Numbered from the stretch's first letter, positions 26,027 through 35,358 are shown. The stretch is 64,000 nucleotides of DNA from DASTFY01 sp963829955 (GCA_963829955.1 CAWHKS010000025.1:62001-126000); one strand, 5' to 3'. Made by a program: numbers and translations. The notes: a model not told the origin generated them from the sequence alone.

Positions 26027-26192
26027 GGCCGGGCACGCTACCCACGCGGCCGCGGGATCCTGCTGGTATCCTCGATGCGTCCGTTGCGGTTACGGCGCGT
26101 GTGCGTCGCCGACTGCGGCGAGATGCATCCCGGATCTCCCGGCGGTGCGACCTTCCCTGCTGGTCGGGGAACGGCAGCGAAGGATTCATCAC
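26027..26192. promoter_or_regulatory. divergent spacer: importer promoter and rpsO leader
   Basis: 166-base gap between divergent genes, so it must hold at least two promoters. For rpsO, TATCCT at 26067-26072 is a possible -10 element without a convincing -35. A stem TCGCCG/CGGCGA (26106-26111 with 26116-26121) lies in the rpsO leader. GAAGGA at 26178 is the rpsO ribosome-binding site. Confidence 0.35.
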
Positions 26193-26450
26193 ATGGCAGA
26201 CAAGCAGTCCACGATCTCGGGCCATCGAGTACACGAGACCGACACCGGATCTCCCGAGGTCCAGATCGCACTGCTGACGGACCGGATCAACCAGCTCACC
26301 GAGCACTTGAAGGTCCACCAGAAAGATCACCACTCGCGGCGTGGTCTCCTCATGCTCGTCGGCCGTCGCCGGCGCATGCTGGACTACGTCCGCAAGACGG
26401 ATGTCGAGCGCTACCGGGCGATCATCGCCAAGCTCGGCCTCCGTCGCTGA
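26193..26450 (+). CDS. rpsO: 30S ribosomal protein S15 (uS15)
   Basis: Primary 16S rRNA-binding protein of the small subunit. The ATG at 26193 gives MADKQSTISGHRVHETDTGS then PEVQIALLTDRINQLTEHLK, HSRRGLLMLVGRRRRMLDYV and a short C-terminal end LGLRR. 85 residues, four fewer than E. coli S15 (89). Followed after 179 bases by pnp, the usual rpsO-pnp pairing. Confidence 0.96.
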   Translation: MADKQSTISGHRVHETDTGSPEVQIALLTDRINQLTEHLKVHQKDHHSRRGLLMLVGRRRRMLDYVRKTDVERYRAIIAKLGLRR

Positions 26451-26629
26451 ACAGCTGAAAGCAGACAATCAACCAGAGCGGCACCGACGAGTGCTGCGGA
26501 GCGGCTCGGTCGGTTGTCAGTCGAGAGCTCCCGGGCATCGTCCGGGGCCTGCCGACTGGGAACTGACCTGCCGCTCCCGATCGGTCGTCACGGGAACGTC
26601 CCGAGGGCGGCCGGAAAGGACACCCAACC
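26451..26629 (+). promoter_or_regulatory. rpsO-pnp intergenic leader
   Basis: 179 bases without a gene. In other bacteria this region carries an RNase III-processed stem-loop through which Pnp controls its own message. Here several short complementary stretches are present (for example CGGTCGGTTGTCAGTC against GACTGGGAACTGACC), but no single strong hairpin stands out. GGAAAGGA at 26611 is the pnp ribosome-binding site. Confidence 0.35.
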
Positions 26630-29086
26630 ATGGCTGAGGCCATTCGGGTCAGCGGGCCGGTTTCCGGCACCGACAAGACCCTCACCTTCGAGACAGGCCG
26701 GTTCGCACTGCAGTCGCAGGGCGCCGTTCAGGTCTCGCTGGGCAAGAGCAGCGTCCTGGCGACCGCCAATGCGGCGTCGGGCGTGCGGGAAGGCATCGAC
26801 TTCTTCCCGCTGACGGTGGATGTGGAGGAGCGGGCGTATGCCGCCGGGAAGATCCCGGGCTCCTTCTTCCGCCGGGAAGGGCGCCCCACCGAGGACGCCA
26901 TCCTGACGTGCCGCCTGACCGACCGGCCGCTCCGGCCGTCGTTCGCGAAGGGCTTCCGGAACGAGACCCAGATCGTGGTCACGGTCATCGGGGCCGACCA
27001 GGAGAATCCGCACGACATCATCTCCATCAACGGCGCCTCGGCGTCGCTGATGATCTCCGGTATCCCCTTCGAGGGACCGATCGGCGCCGTGCGCCTGGCC
27101 TACAGCCAGGACGGCACCTGGATCCCCCACCCGACCTACGAGGAGGGCGACACCGCCACCTTCGAGCTGGTCGTAGCGGGCCGTGAGCTCGACAACGGCG
27201 ACGTCGCCGTCATGATGGTCGAGGCCGGTGGCACCGAGAAGTCGTTCAGCTACTTCGAGGCCGGCGCCCCCAAGGTCACCGAGGACGTCGTCGCCGACGG
27301 CCTGGAGGCCAGCAAGGTCTGGATCAAGGAGTCGATCGCTCTCCAGCGACAGCTGGTCGAGCAGGTCGTCGCCGCGCAAGGGCCCATCGAGCTGATGTCC
27401 TTCACGCCCGTCCTCGACTACGGGGACGACGTGTGGGAGGCGGTGGAGCGGGTGGCGACACCCAAGCTCGGCACCGCGGTCACCATCTCGGCCAAGGCCG
27501 AGCGCAACGCGGCCACCGACGCCGTGAAGGACGAGGTCATCGCCGAGCTCGCAGGGTCAGCGGACTCGCCGGGCGCCTTCGCCGGGCGCGAGAAGGAGCT
27601 CAAGGAGGCGGTCCGCTCCCTCACCAAGAAGCTGGTCCGCAAGCGGATCATCGAGGACGGCGTGCGCATCGACGGTCGGGGCATCACCGACCTGCGCCCG
27701 GTTTCGGCCGAGGTCGGCGTCCTGCCCACCGCGCACGGCTCGGGCCTGTTCCAGCGGGGAGAGACCCAGGTGCTCAACGTGTGCACGCTGGCCATGCCTC
27801 GCATGAACCAGCTCATGGACACGCTCTCGCCGGAGACGACCAAGCGGTACATGCATCACTACAACATGGCGCCGTGGGCCAATGGCGAGGTGGGCCGGGT
27901 CGGCTCACCCAAGCGTCGGGAGATCGGCCACGGTGCCCTGGCAGCCCGGGCGGTGCTGCCCGTGGTGCCCAGCCAGGAGGAGTTCGCCTACTCGCTGCGC
28001 CTCGTCTCCGAGGTTCTGTCGTCCAACGGCTCGACGTCGATGGCTTCGGTGTGCTCGTCGTCGCTGTCCCTGATGGACGCCGGCGTGCCGGTCAAGGCTG
28101 CCGTCGCTGGCATCGCCATGGGCCTGATCTACGAGAACGGCAACTACACCACGCTGACCGACATCCTCGGGGCCGAGGATGCCTTCGGCGACATGGACTT
28201 CAAGGTGGCGGGCACGGCCGACGTGGTCACCGCCCTCCAGCTCGACACCAAGATCGAAGGCATCCCGGCCGACGTGCTCAAGGCCGCTCTCGGCCAGGCT
28301 CGTGAGGCCCGCCTGCAGATCCTCGAGGTCATGAACGCCACGATCAGCGAGGCCAGGCCCGAGGTGGGCGAGACGGCCCCGAAGATCGCCTCGTTCCAGA
28401 TCCCGATCGACCGCATCGGCGAGGTCATCGGTCCCAAGGGCAAGGTCATCAACACGATCCAGCAGGAGACCGGCGCTGACATCGCCGTCGACGACGACGG
28501 CCAGGTCGGCACCGTGACCATCGGGTCGCCCGACGGCCGCAAGGTCGAGGCGGCCAAGGAGCGGATCATGCTGATCATCGATCCGCCCTCGGCCAACGTC
28601 GGCGAGGTCTACACCGGCAGGGTGGTCAACATCACCAAGTTCGGTGCCTTCGTCAACATCCTTCCCGGCCGCGATGGCCTGGTCCACATCTCCAAGCTGG
28701 GCCGGGGCAAGCGCATCAACCGGGTGGAGGACGTGGTCGACCTCGGTGACGAGATCGTCGTGCGCGTCGACGAGATCGACGACCGCGGCAAGGTCAGCCT
28801 CAGCCCGGTCGGCGACGACGGCGATGCCGCCGATGTCGAGTCCTCGAGCGGCGACACCTCTTCATCGGGAGCCTCGGGTGCATCCGGGGGATCGGGGGCA
28901 TCGGCCGAGCGGTCGTCCGCTCCCAGCCAGCCGGCCCGGGACACCTCCGAGGTCAGCTTCGAGGAGGCCTTCGACGCCGAGGCCCGCGAGGTCTTCGGTG
29001 ATCTCGGGCCCGAGACCGCCACGGCCTCGTCTGGGTCTGGCGATGGCGGCCGTCGTGACGGAGAGCGTCGCCGGCGGCACCGCTGA
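26630..29086 (+). CDS. pnp: polyribonucleotide nucleotidyltransferase
   Basis: Phosphorolytic 3'-to-5' exoribonuclease. Two RNase PH domains: the first with GKSSVLATANAASG and FFRREGRPTEDAILTCRLTD, the second (from about residue 335) with RIDGRGITDLRPVSAEVG, ERGETQ-like QRGETQVLNVCTLAM and MDFKVAGTADVVTALQLD. Then a KH domain (IPIDRIGEVIGPKGKVIN, near 600) and an S1 domain (VYTGRVVNITKFGAFVNIL, near 660). The C-terminal 70 residues are a Ser/Gly/Ala-rich acidic tail. 818 residues, longer than E. coli (711) mainly because of this tail. The M16 gene starts 20 bases downstream. Confidence 0.97.
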   Translation: MAEAIRVSGPVSGTDKTLTFETGRFALQSQGAVQVSLGKSSVLATANAASGVREGIDFFPLTVDVEERAYAAGKIPGSFFRREGRPTEDAILTCRLTDRPLRPSFAKGFRNETQIVVTVIGADQENPHDIISINGASASLMISGIPFEGPIGAVRLAYSQDGTWIPHPTYEEGDTATFELVVAGRELDNGDVAVMMVEAGGTEKSFSYFEAGAPKVTEDVVADGLEASKVWIKESIALQRQLVEQVVAAQGPIELMSFTPVLDYGDDVWEAVERVATPKLGTAVTISAKAERNAATDAVKDEVIAELAGSADSPGAFAGREKELKEAVRSLTKKLVRKRIIEDGVRIDGRGITDLRPVSAEVGVLPTAHGSGLFQRGETQVLNVCTLAMPRMNQLMDTLSPETTKRYMHHYNMAPWANGEVGRVGSPKRREIGHGALAARAVLPVVPSQEEFAYSLRLVSEVLSSNGSTSMASVCSSSLSLMDAGVPVKAAVAGIAMGLIYENGNYTTLTDILGAEDAFGDMDFKVAGTADVVTALQLDTKIEGIPADVLKAALGQAREARLQILEVMNATISEARPEVGETAPKIASFQIPIDRIGEVIGPKGKVINTIQQETGADIAVDDDGQVGTVTIGSPDGRKVEAAKERIMLIIDPPSANVGEVYTGRVVNITKFGAFVNILPGRDGLVHISKLGRGKRINRVEDVVDLGDEIVVRVDEIDDRGKVSLSPVGDDGDAADVESSSGDTSSSGASGASGGSGASAERSSAPSQPARDTSEVSFEEAFDAEAREVFGDLGPETATASSGSGDGGRRDGERRRRHR

Positions 29087-29106
29087 GCGCACAGCCCGTC
29101 ACCCAT

Positions 29107-30363
29107 GTGACGCAGCTCCCGTCGGGGCTGCGGGTCGTGACCGAGCGCGTCCCCACGGCGCTCTCGGTCGCGGCCGGGGTCTGGGTCGGGGTGGGAGCTC
29201 GGGACGAGCCGGACGCGCTGTCCGGCGTCTCGCACTTCCTGGAACATCTGCTGTTCAAGGGCACCGAGGAGCGCAGCGCCCGGGCCATCGCCGCCGCCGT
29301 GGATCGGGTGGGCGGCGACATGAATGCCTTCACGGCGAAGGAGTACACGGCGTACTACTGCCGGGTCCCGGCGACCGAGCTGCCGCTCGCCCTCGAGCTG
29401 CTCGGCGACGTGCTGACCGTCCCCGCACTGCGGGACGGGGACGTGGACAACGAGCGCCAGGTCATCCTCGAGGAGCTGGCCATGGATGACGACCTCCCGG
29501 AGGACGTCGTCCACCGCCTGCTGGCCGAGGCCATGTTCCCGGGCCACGCGCTGGGCCGGGAGACGGCGGGGACGATGGCGACGGTGGAGACCATCACGCC
29601 CGACGACGTCCGTGCCTTCTTCCGCCACTGGTACCGGCCGTCCTCGATGGTCGTGGCCGTCGCCGGCGCCTGCGATCACGACCGCGTGCTGGCCGACGTC
29701 GAACGGCGCTTCCCGGCGACGGGGCCGGTCGATCTGCCGCAACGGGAGGCGCCCGCCAGCGAGCCGGCACCGCTGGTGGTGGACCGGCGCCGCACCGAGC
29801 AGGTCCAGCTCGCGCTCGGCTTCCGGGGCCTTCCCCGTGGTGACGCTGACCGCGAGGCGCTCGACGTCCTCAACCACGTGCTGGGCGGCGGCCCGTCGAG
29901 CCGACTGTTCGAGGAGATCCGCGAGCAGCGGGGTCTGGCCTACGCCGTCGGCTCCGGCACGGCGTCGTACGCCGACGCCGGCTCACTCGTCGTCTCGGCG
30001 GGGACGGCGCCGGCCCAGGTCGGCGAGGTGCTCAACCTCATCGACACCGAGGTCGCCGCGCTCCTGACCGACGGAATGACTGAGGACGAACGCGAGACGG
30101 CCGTCGGCTACCTCACGGGAGCGTTCGTGATGGGCCTGGAGGACAACGGCAGCCGGATGGCCCGCCTGGGTGCGCTGCTGACGACCACGGGCGCCGTCCG
30201 CCCGGTCGAGGAGCAGCTCGAACGCTGGCGGGCCGTGACGCCGGCCGACGTCGCCCGCGTGACCGAGCGGATCCTGGACCAGCCTCGGTCGCTGGCCGTC
30301 GTCGGACCGGTGTCGGAGGCCTCGCTGCGCCGCGGTGGTCGCCGCCGGGCCACGCCTGCCTAG
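29107..30363 (+). CDS. M16-family zinc metallopeptidase (PqqL/mpp-like)
   Basis: Pitrilysin-type peptidase. The inverted zinc motif HxxEH is seen as SHFLEHLLFKGT near residue 41, and the second glutamate region as ERQVILEELAM around 118. The C-terminal half has the inactive-domain pattern LNHVLGGGPSSRLFEEIREQ and GLAYAVGSG. 418 residues, single-chain half-size form as in mitochondrial processing peptidase-like bacterial homologues. GTG start at 29107. An M16 gene directly after pnp is frequent in actinobacteria and firmicutes; the substrate is unknown. Confidence 0.9.
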   Translation: MTQLPSGLRVVTERVPTALSVAAGVWVGVGARDEPDALSGVSHFLEHLLFKGTEERSARAIAAAVDRVGGDMNAFTAKEYTAYYCRVPATELPLALELLGDVLTVPALRDGDVDNERQVILEELAMDDDLPEDVVHRLLAEAMFPGHALGRETAGTMATVETITPDDVRAFFRHWYRPSSMVVAVAGACDHDRVLADVERRFPATGPVDLPQREAPASEPAPLVVDRRRTEQVQLALGFRGLPRGDADREALDVLNHVLGGGPSSRLFEEIREQRGLAYAVGSGTASYADAGSLVVSAGTAPAQVGEVLNLIDTEVAALLTDGMTEDERETAVGYLTGAFVMGLEDNGSRMARLGALLTTTGAVRPVEEQLERWRAVTPADVARVTERILDQPRSLAVVGPVSEASLRRGGRRRATPA

Positions 30364-30372
30364 CATTCGGGC

Positions 30373-30963
30373 ATGTCTGCACAGGAAGAGCTCCCGCGCT
30401 GGCGCGGGATCAACCACCTCGCCCTCGTCACCGACGACATGGACGCGACCGTCCGCTTCTACCACGGCGTGCTCGGCGCCCGGCTGGTGGCGACCATCGG
30501 CACTCCCGGCTTCCGCCATTACTTCTTCGACGTCGGGCCCCAGAACACGGTCGCGTTCTTCGAGTACGAGGGCCAGGCCGTGCACCGCTTCACCAAGCCC
30601 GCGGGCGTACCCGATCCCAGAGCGACCCAGTTCGACCACCTGTCGCTCAACCTGCCCGACGAGCAGGCGCTGGAGTCGCTCCAGGCTCGCCTGAAGGAGC
30701 ACGACTGCGAGGTGACGGACGTGGTCGACCACGGGTTCGTCCGCTCGATCTACTTCACGGACAACAACGGGATCGCGCTGGAGGCGTCGTGGTGGGTCAC
30801 GGACGCCACCGGCCGCCCGGCCGACCCCGGCGACGACCGCCTGTTCGCCGACGAGAACCCGGTCCCGGCCGTGCGCGAGCTGGTCGAGTCGGGCGTCCTC
30901 GCGTCGACACCGGCGACCCGCCTGGCCCACGGCCCCGACGACGACATCGTCGACCCTGCCTGA
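30373..30963 (+). CDS. VOC-family (glyoxalase/dioxygenase-like) protein
   Basis: Vicinal-oxygen-chelate fold protein of 196 residues: the beta-alpha-beta-beta-beta module begins INHLALVTDDMDATVRFYHG and the second half has FDHLSLNLPDEQALESL and IYFTDNNGIALEASWW. Candidate metal ligands are His near residue 16, a second His (DHLS) near 98 and Glu (LEAS) near 138. The last 45 residues lie outside the fold. ATG at 30373, 9 bases after the M16 gene. Lactoylglutathione lyase, extradiol dioxygenase or another activity cannot be told apart. Confidence 0.82.
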   Translation: MSAQEELPRWRGINHLALVTDDMDATVRFYHGVLGARLVATIGTPGFRHYFFDVGPQNTVAFFEYEGQAVHRFTKPAGVPDPRATQFDHLSLNLPDEQALESLQARLKEHDCEVTDVVDHGFVRSIYFTDNNGIALEASWWVTDATGRPADPGDDRLFADENPVPAVRELVESGVLASTPATRLAHGPDDDIVDPA

Positions 30964-30996
30964 CGAGTCCGACCTCCGGCCCGGGGCTGTTCCTGA

Positions 30997-33048
30997 TCAG
31001 TGGGTGATGCCGGAGGCGACCAGCTGGAAGGCCAGCAGGCGGGCCTCGTCCCGCCAGGTCTCGTAGCGACCGGACGGACCGCTGTGGCCGGCGCCCATCT
31101 CCGTGCGCAGCAGCAACGGCCCCCGCGTCGTCGCCACCGCCCGGAGCTTGGCCACCCACTTGGCCGGTTCGTGGTACATCACCCGGGGGTCGTTGAGGCC
31201 GGCCGTGACGTAGATGGCCGGGTATGCCGTCCCCGGCTCGACGTTGTCGTACGGGGAGTAGCCGAGCATGTAGCTGGCGTAGGGCTCCTCGCGGGGGTCG
31301 CCCCACTCCTCCCACTCGCCGATGGTCAGCGGGATGCTCGGGTCGCGCATGGTGGTGACGACATCGACGAACGGGACCGCGGCCACCACCCCGGCGTACA
31401 GCTCCGGTCGTTGGGTGAGACAGGCGCCGACCAGGAGGCCGCCCGCGCTGCCGCCCCTGATCGTGACGCGGTCCGGCGATCCGTACGCCTCGGCCACGAG
31501 GTGCTCCGCGCAGGCGATGAAGTCGGTGAAGGTGTTGCGCTTGGCCAGAAGCTTGCCGTCCAGGTACCAGGCCCGGCCGAGCTCGCCGCCCCCGCGTGGG
31601 TGGGCGAGGGCCCAGACGGCGTCCCGGTCGAGCAGTGACAGGCGGGCGATCGAGAACCACGGCGGGCGTGAGTACTCGTACGCGCCGTAGGCATAGAGCG
31701 ACAGTGCGGCCGTGCCGTCGAGCGGCGTGTCTCGGCGCCACACCACGTCCACGGGGACCGGCGTGCCGTCGGGGGCCTTCGCCCATTCGCGCGCCGACTG
31801 GTAGTCGGCCGGATCGAACCCGGCGAGCACCGGCACCTGCTTCAACAACCGTCGCTCGCCCGACACAACGTCCTCCTCGTAGACCGAGGGCGGCGTCACC
31901 AGCGACTCGTACCCGAATCGGAGGATGGAGGTCTCGTACTCGGGGTTCATGCCGATGCCGACCGAGTGGACGGGCTCGTCGAAGGACAGCACGCGCTCGT
32001 TGCCGTCGGCACCGACGATGTGGAGCTGCTCGCAGGCCTGCGACCACTCGTGGAGGACCAGGTGCCCGACGAAGGGCTCGACCTGGGCGATCCGCCGGCC
32101 GGCCTCGTGGGCCACCAGGTCACTCCACTGCTCGACGCCGGGGTTCTCGCAAGGAGCAGTCACGACCTTGAAGTCCGGCGCGTCGAGGTTGGTGAGGATG
32201 ACGAACCGGTCGCCCCAGTGGTCGAGCCGGTACTCGACATCCGGCTGCCGGGGGGCGACGAGCCTCGGTGCGCTGAGCGCGTCGTCCGCCCGCAGGACGA
32301 GGACGTCCGTGGAGGTCGTGCACTCGTCCGTGATGACGATCCACTCGCCGCTGCGGGTGAGGCCGAGGTCCACGTTGAAGCGCTCGTCGTCTTCCTGGTG
32401 AATGAGCACGTCGTCGGTCTGGCTGGTGCCCAGTTCGTGGCGCCAGACCTGATGCGGCCGCATCGCGTGGTCGGGCACGGTGTAGAAGAGATGGCGCCCG
32501 TCCGCCGACCAGGCCGTGCCGTAGTACGTGCCCTCGATCACGTCGGGGAGATCGACACCGGCGTCGAGGTCCCTCACGCGCAGGGTGAAGACCTCGTGGC
32601 CGTTGAGGTCTGCCGACCAGGCGAGCAGCCGGTGACCCTCGCTGACGTCGAACGCGCCGACCTCGAAGAAGGACTGGTCCCGGGCCTGCTCGTTCTCGTC
32701 GAGGAGGACCTGCTCGGTGGCGGTCTCGGGGCTCGACCCACGACAGTGGATGGCGTACGAAAGGCCCTCGACCGTGCGGCTCACGTACCACCAGGGCCCC
32801 TTGCGGGACGGCACGCTCTGGTCGGTCTCCTGGGTGCGGGCCTTGATCTCGTCGAAGATGGCGTCGACGAGATCGGCGTGATCCTCGAGCCAGGCGTCGG
32901 CGTAGACGTTCTCGGCCTCGAGGTAGGCCACCGTGTCCGGGTCGTCGCGGTCCGCCAGCCAGGCCCAGGGATCCTCGACCGGTCCGGTGGGGCGCTCCCA
33001 TACGTGGGGCACTCGCTTGGCGACGGGAGGCTGCGGCGGCGCGGACAC
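30997..33048 (-). CDS. oligopeptidase B (S9 prolyl-oligopeptidase family)
   Basis: Serine peptidase cleaving short peptides after basic residues. N-terminal seven-bladed propeller (HVWERPTGPVEDPWAWLADR, then WWYVSRTVEG), C-terminal alpha/beta hydrolase domain with PHPRGGGELGRAWYLDGKLL in slightly varied form (LAHPRGGGELGRAWYLDG), nucleophile IRGGSAGGLLVGACL, and active-site His in EMGAGHSGPSGRYE. 683 residues from GTG 33048, matching PtrB length; longer upstream starts would run into the divergent ferredoxin gene and are rejected. Cytoplasmic, no signal peptide. Convergent with the VOC gene. Confidence 0.9.
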   Translation of the reverse strand: MSAPPQPPVAKRVPHVWERPTGPVEDPWAWLADRDDPDTVAYLEAENVYADAWLEDHADLVDAIFDEIKARTQETDQSVPSRKGPWWYVSRTVEGLSYAIHCRGSSPETATEQVLLDENEQARDQSFFEVGAFDVSEGHRLLAWSADLNGHEVFTLRVRDLDAGVDLPDVIEGTYYGTAWSADGRHLFYTVPDHAMRPHQVWRHELGTSQTDDVLIHQEDDERFNVDLGLTRSGEWIVITDECTTSTDVLVLRADDALSAPRLVAPRQPDVEYRLDHWGDRFVILTNLDAPDFKVVTAPCENPGVEQWSDLVAHEAGRRIAQVEPFVGHLVLHEWSQACEQLHIVGADGNERVLSFDEPVHSVGIGMNPEYETSILRFGYESLVTPPSVYEEDVVSGERRLLKQVPVLAGFDPADYQSAREWAKAPDGTPVPVDVVWRRDTPLDGTAALSLYAYGAYEYSRPPWFSIARLSLLDRDAVWALAHPRGGGELGRAWYLDGKLLAKRNTFTDFIACAEHLVAEAYGSPDRVTIRGGSAGGLLVGACLTQRPELYAGVVAAVPFVDVVTTMRDPSIPLTIGEWEEWGDPREEPYASYMLGYSPYDNVEPGTAYPAIYVTAGLNDPRVMYHEPAKWVAKLRAVATTRGPLLLRTEMGAGHSGPSGRYETWRDEARLLAFQLVASGITH

Positions 33049-33114
33049 GGGGGCGAAGGGTAGCGATCCCGGCCGGTCGGGTCCGCTCCCGAGCCGACCG
33101 GTAGCCTGCCGCCC

Positions 33115-33351
33115 GTGCGGGTGTGGATCGACCAGGACCTGTGCACCGGCGACGGCCTGTGCGTGGACCACAGCCCCGACGTGTTCGTGCAGCTGGAGGA
33201 CGGCATCGCCTACGTGGCCGAGGTCGGCTACCCGCTCAACGACCCTGGCGGGTCCGGCAGCCTGGCCCGGGTGCCGGGCCGCCGGCACCAGCAGGTGATC
33301 GACGCCGCCCTCGACTGCCCGGGCGAGTGCATCTTCATCGAGATGGATTGA
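33115..33351 (+). CDS. [3Fe-4S]-type ferredoxin
   Basis: 78-residue ferredoxin of the actinobacterial P450-associated class. Cysteines occur in IDQDLCTGDGLCVDHSPDVF (C-x5-C) and near the C-terminus in ALDCPGECIFIEMD. Between them lies a longer loop (GGSGSLARVPGRRHQQV) than in most. Acts as a one-electron carrier. GTG start at 33115; divergent from the oligopeptidase gene by 66 bases. No cytochrome P450 is present in the window, so its partner is unknown. Confidence 0.82.
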   Translation: MRVWIDQDLCTGDGLCVDHSPDVFVQLEDGIAYVAEVGYPLNDPGGSGSLARVPGRRHQQVIDAALDCPGECIFIEMD

Positions 33352-33429
33352 GCGCGGAACTCACAGCAGGTGGTCGTGACCGGTGGTCTACGGTCCCGCT
33401 CGTGATGGCTTCCCGTTGATCCGCTGACC

Positions 33430-33459
33430 GCGACGCCCGCTTCCACCTCTGGGCGTCGC
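33430..33459 (+). terminator. hairpin between ferredoxin and MFS genes
   Basis: GCGACGCCC pairs with GGGCGTCGC (33430-33438 with 33451-33459), a 9-bp stem and 12-base loop, 78 bases after the ferredoxin stop and 34 bases before the MFS start. No T-run. It may be a terminator or a leader structure. Confidence 0.4.
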
Positions 33460-33493
33460 CGCTCTCGCTTCGACGCGTCCCTGGAGGTCTCAC

Positions 33494-34804
33494 GTGCGCT
33501 ACCGGCGCCCGACGCGCTCGCCGCGTCCCGCCCGCCGCGTCATGTTCGTGCTCATGGCGGTGATGGCCGCTGCGGGAACGATCGCGTTCACCGTCGCGCC
33601 GCTCTACCGGCTGCAGACCGTCGGGCTCGACCCGTTCCAGCTCGTCGTCGTCGGCTCGGCCATGGAGGCCACGGTGTTCGTGGCGGAGATCCCGACGGGC
33701 ATCGTCGCCGATGCCGTGAGCCGGCGGCTCTCGATCATCATCGGGCACACGGGCATGGGCCTGGGATTCCTGGTCGAGGCGGCGTGGCCCACGTTCGCCG
33801 GGGTGATGGCCGGGCAAGTGTTGTGGGGGCTGGCGTACACCTTCACGTCCGGCGCCACGACGGCGTGGCTCACCGGCGAGCTCGGCGACCCTGACCGCAC
33901 GGCGCTGTCCAGCCTGTTCCTGCGGCTGAGCCGGACCGGGTCCGTCGCCGCTCTCGTCGCCCTCCCGGTGGCCTGGCTGCTGGCCGGCGGCTCACTGCGG
34001 GCGCCGTTGGTGGCGGGCGGGGTGCTGGAGCTGGGTCTGGCCGCGTGGCTCGTCGTGGCGATGGGGGAGGAGCGCTTCACGCCCACGCCCCGCCACGAGC
34101 GCTCGACCGCGCGCCACCTGGCCGGCATCGGCCGGGCCGGGCTGCACGCCATGCGGCGCAATCGCGTCCTGGCCTGGTTCGCCCTGTTCGCCCTGGTCGT
34201 GGGCGGAGCCAGCGAGGCGTACGACCGCCTCTACGAGGCCCAGCTGCTGGGCCCTGTCGGGCTCCCCGACTGGTTCGGCTGGTCGCCGCTCGTGTCGTTC
34301 GCGCTGCTGTCCATGGCCTCTGCCGTGCTCGGCATCGTCGTGCCTCCGCTGGTGGAGCGGGCGCGACCGGCGGCGTCGCTCCAGCGCCACACTCGCTGGC
34401 TGCTCGTCCTGACCAGCCTGCAGATCGTCGGGCTGCTGGTCTTCGGCCTCACCGGCCTGTTCATCGTGGCGGCGGTGGCCGCCCTCGTCATCGAGCGGTG
34501 CCGCAGTGTGCGGGACACGCTCCTGTCCTCCTACCTCGTGCCGCTCACGCCGCCCGCCGAGCGGGCGACCGTGCTGTCCGCCTTCGGTCAGGCCGACGCC
34601 ATCGGCCAAGTCGTCATCGGCCCGGCCTTCGGCATCATCGGCCGCGTCATCAGCATCCCCGCCGCGCTCGTCGCGAGCGCCGTTGCGACCACGCCGGGCC
34701 TGGCTGTCATCGCGTCGGCCGGCCGGGCCCGCGCCGCGTCCGACGCCCGGGACGGATCGTCAGGTCCCCCGGGCGATGACCCGGTGGCACCTGCGCGGGC
34801 ATAG
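33494..34804 (+). CDS. MFS transporter
   Basis: Major facilitator superfamily protein, 436 residues, with about 12 hydrophobic segments. The start MFVLMAVMAAAGTIAFTVAP and VVVGSAMEATVFVAEIPTGI, then VADAVSRRLSIIIGH (the GxxaDrxGRr-like loop 2-3 motif in degenerate form) support the call. Similar proteins are annotated as tetracycline or multidrug exporters, but no substrate can be assigned. The gene for an HxlR regulator starts 10 bases downstream, so the regulator may control this exporter. GTG start at 33494. Confidence 0.83.
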   Translation: MRYRRPTRSPRPARRVMFVLMAVMAAAGTIAFTVAPLYRLQTVGLDPFQLVVVGSAMEATVFVAEIPTGIVADAVSRRLSIIIGHTGMGLGFLVEAAWPTFAGVMAGQVLWGLAYTFTSGATTAWLTGELGDPDRTALSSLFLRLSRTGSVAALVALPVAWLLAGGSLRAPLVAGGVLELGLAAWLVVAMGEERFTPTPRHERSTARHLAGIGRAGLHAMRRNRVLAWFALFALVVGGASEAYDRLYEAQLLGPVGLPDWFGWSPLVSFALLSMASAVLGIVVPPLVERARPAASLQRHTRWLLVLTSLQIVGLLVFGLTGLFIVAAVAALVIERCRSVRDTLLSSYLVPLTPPAERATVLSAFGQADAIGQVVIGPAFGIIGRVISIPAALVASAVATTPGLAVIASAGRARAASDARDGSSGPPGDDPVAPARA

Positions 34805-34813
34805 GCTCGCGAC

Positions 34814-35293
34814 GTGAAGCGCTCGAGCGTCGGTCACTTCAACTGCTCGATCGCCCGTGCGCTCGATGTGGTCGGGGAGTGGTGGACCCTGCTGATCGTG
34901 CGGGACGTGTTCCTCGGCATCAGGCGCTTCGAGGCCATCCAGGCCGATCTCGGTATCGCTCGGAACGTGCTGTCGGACCGTCTCTCCACCCTGGTCGAGC
35001 GCGGTGTGCTGGAGAAGCGTCGCTACCAGGACCATCCGGAGCGCCACGAGTACGTGCTCACGGAGATGGGCCGCGATCTGGCGCCGGTGCTGACCACACT
35101 CATGCAGTGGGGTGACGAGTGGCTGAGCCCGGAGGGCCCGCCCATGGTGACGCTCCACCGGGACTGCGGGCAGCCTGTCCAGTGGGGACAGACGTGCCCG
35201 CACTGCGGCGTCGCCGTGGACGCCAAGGCGCTGCGCATGGTCAAGGGGCCGGGCTGGCGCCCTGTGACGGATGCCGCACGCCCCGTCGCCTAA
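34814..35293 (+). CDS. HxlR-family transcriptional regulator
   Basis: Winged-helix regulator of 159 residues: CSIARALDVVGEWWTLLIVRD, GIRRFEAIQADLGIARNVLS, RLSTLVERGVLEKRRYQDHP and ERHEYVLTEMGRDLAPVL are classic HxlR/MarR-like blocks. The C-terminal 50 residues carry HRDCGQPVQWGQTCPHCGVA, a Cys4-like possible zinc ribbon seen in one HxlR subgroup. Ten bases after the MFS gene. A TTACC-N4-GGTAA dyad lies 30 bases beyond its stop, ahead of the molybdopterin gene, and could be its target or that of another repressor. Confidence 0.88.
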   Translation: MKRSSVGHFNCSIARALDVVGEWWTLLIVRDVFLGIRRFEAIQADLGIARNVLSDRLSTLVERGVLEKRRYQDHPERHEYVLTEMGRDLAPVLTTLMQWGDEWLSPEGPPMVTLHRDCGQPVQWGQTCPHCGVAVDAKALRMVKGPGWRPVTDAARPVA

Positions 35294-35322
35294 ACACCGT
35301 TGCATGACGAAACCCTGACGGG

Positions 35323-35336
35323 TTACCGTCTGGTAA
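35323..35336 (+). promoter_or_regulatory. TTACC-N4-GGTAA operator-like dyad
   Basis: Perfect 5-bp arms around GTCT, 23 bases before the GTG start of the molybdopterin oxidoreductase, in the only AT-rich spot of the gap. The surrounding ATGACG and ATGATGACC may be promoter elements. Dyads of this form are typical TetR/HxlR-type binding sites. Confidence 0.4.
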
Positions 35337-35358
35337 TGATGACCGAAGGGGAACGGCC

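Noticed and set aside
33049..33288. Longer N-terminus for the oligopeptidase reaching 33288
   Set aside because: It would overlap the whole divergent ferredoxin gene and encodes unconserved sequence; GTG 33048 fits family length.
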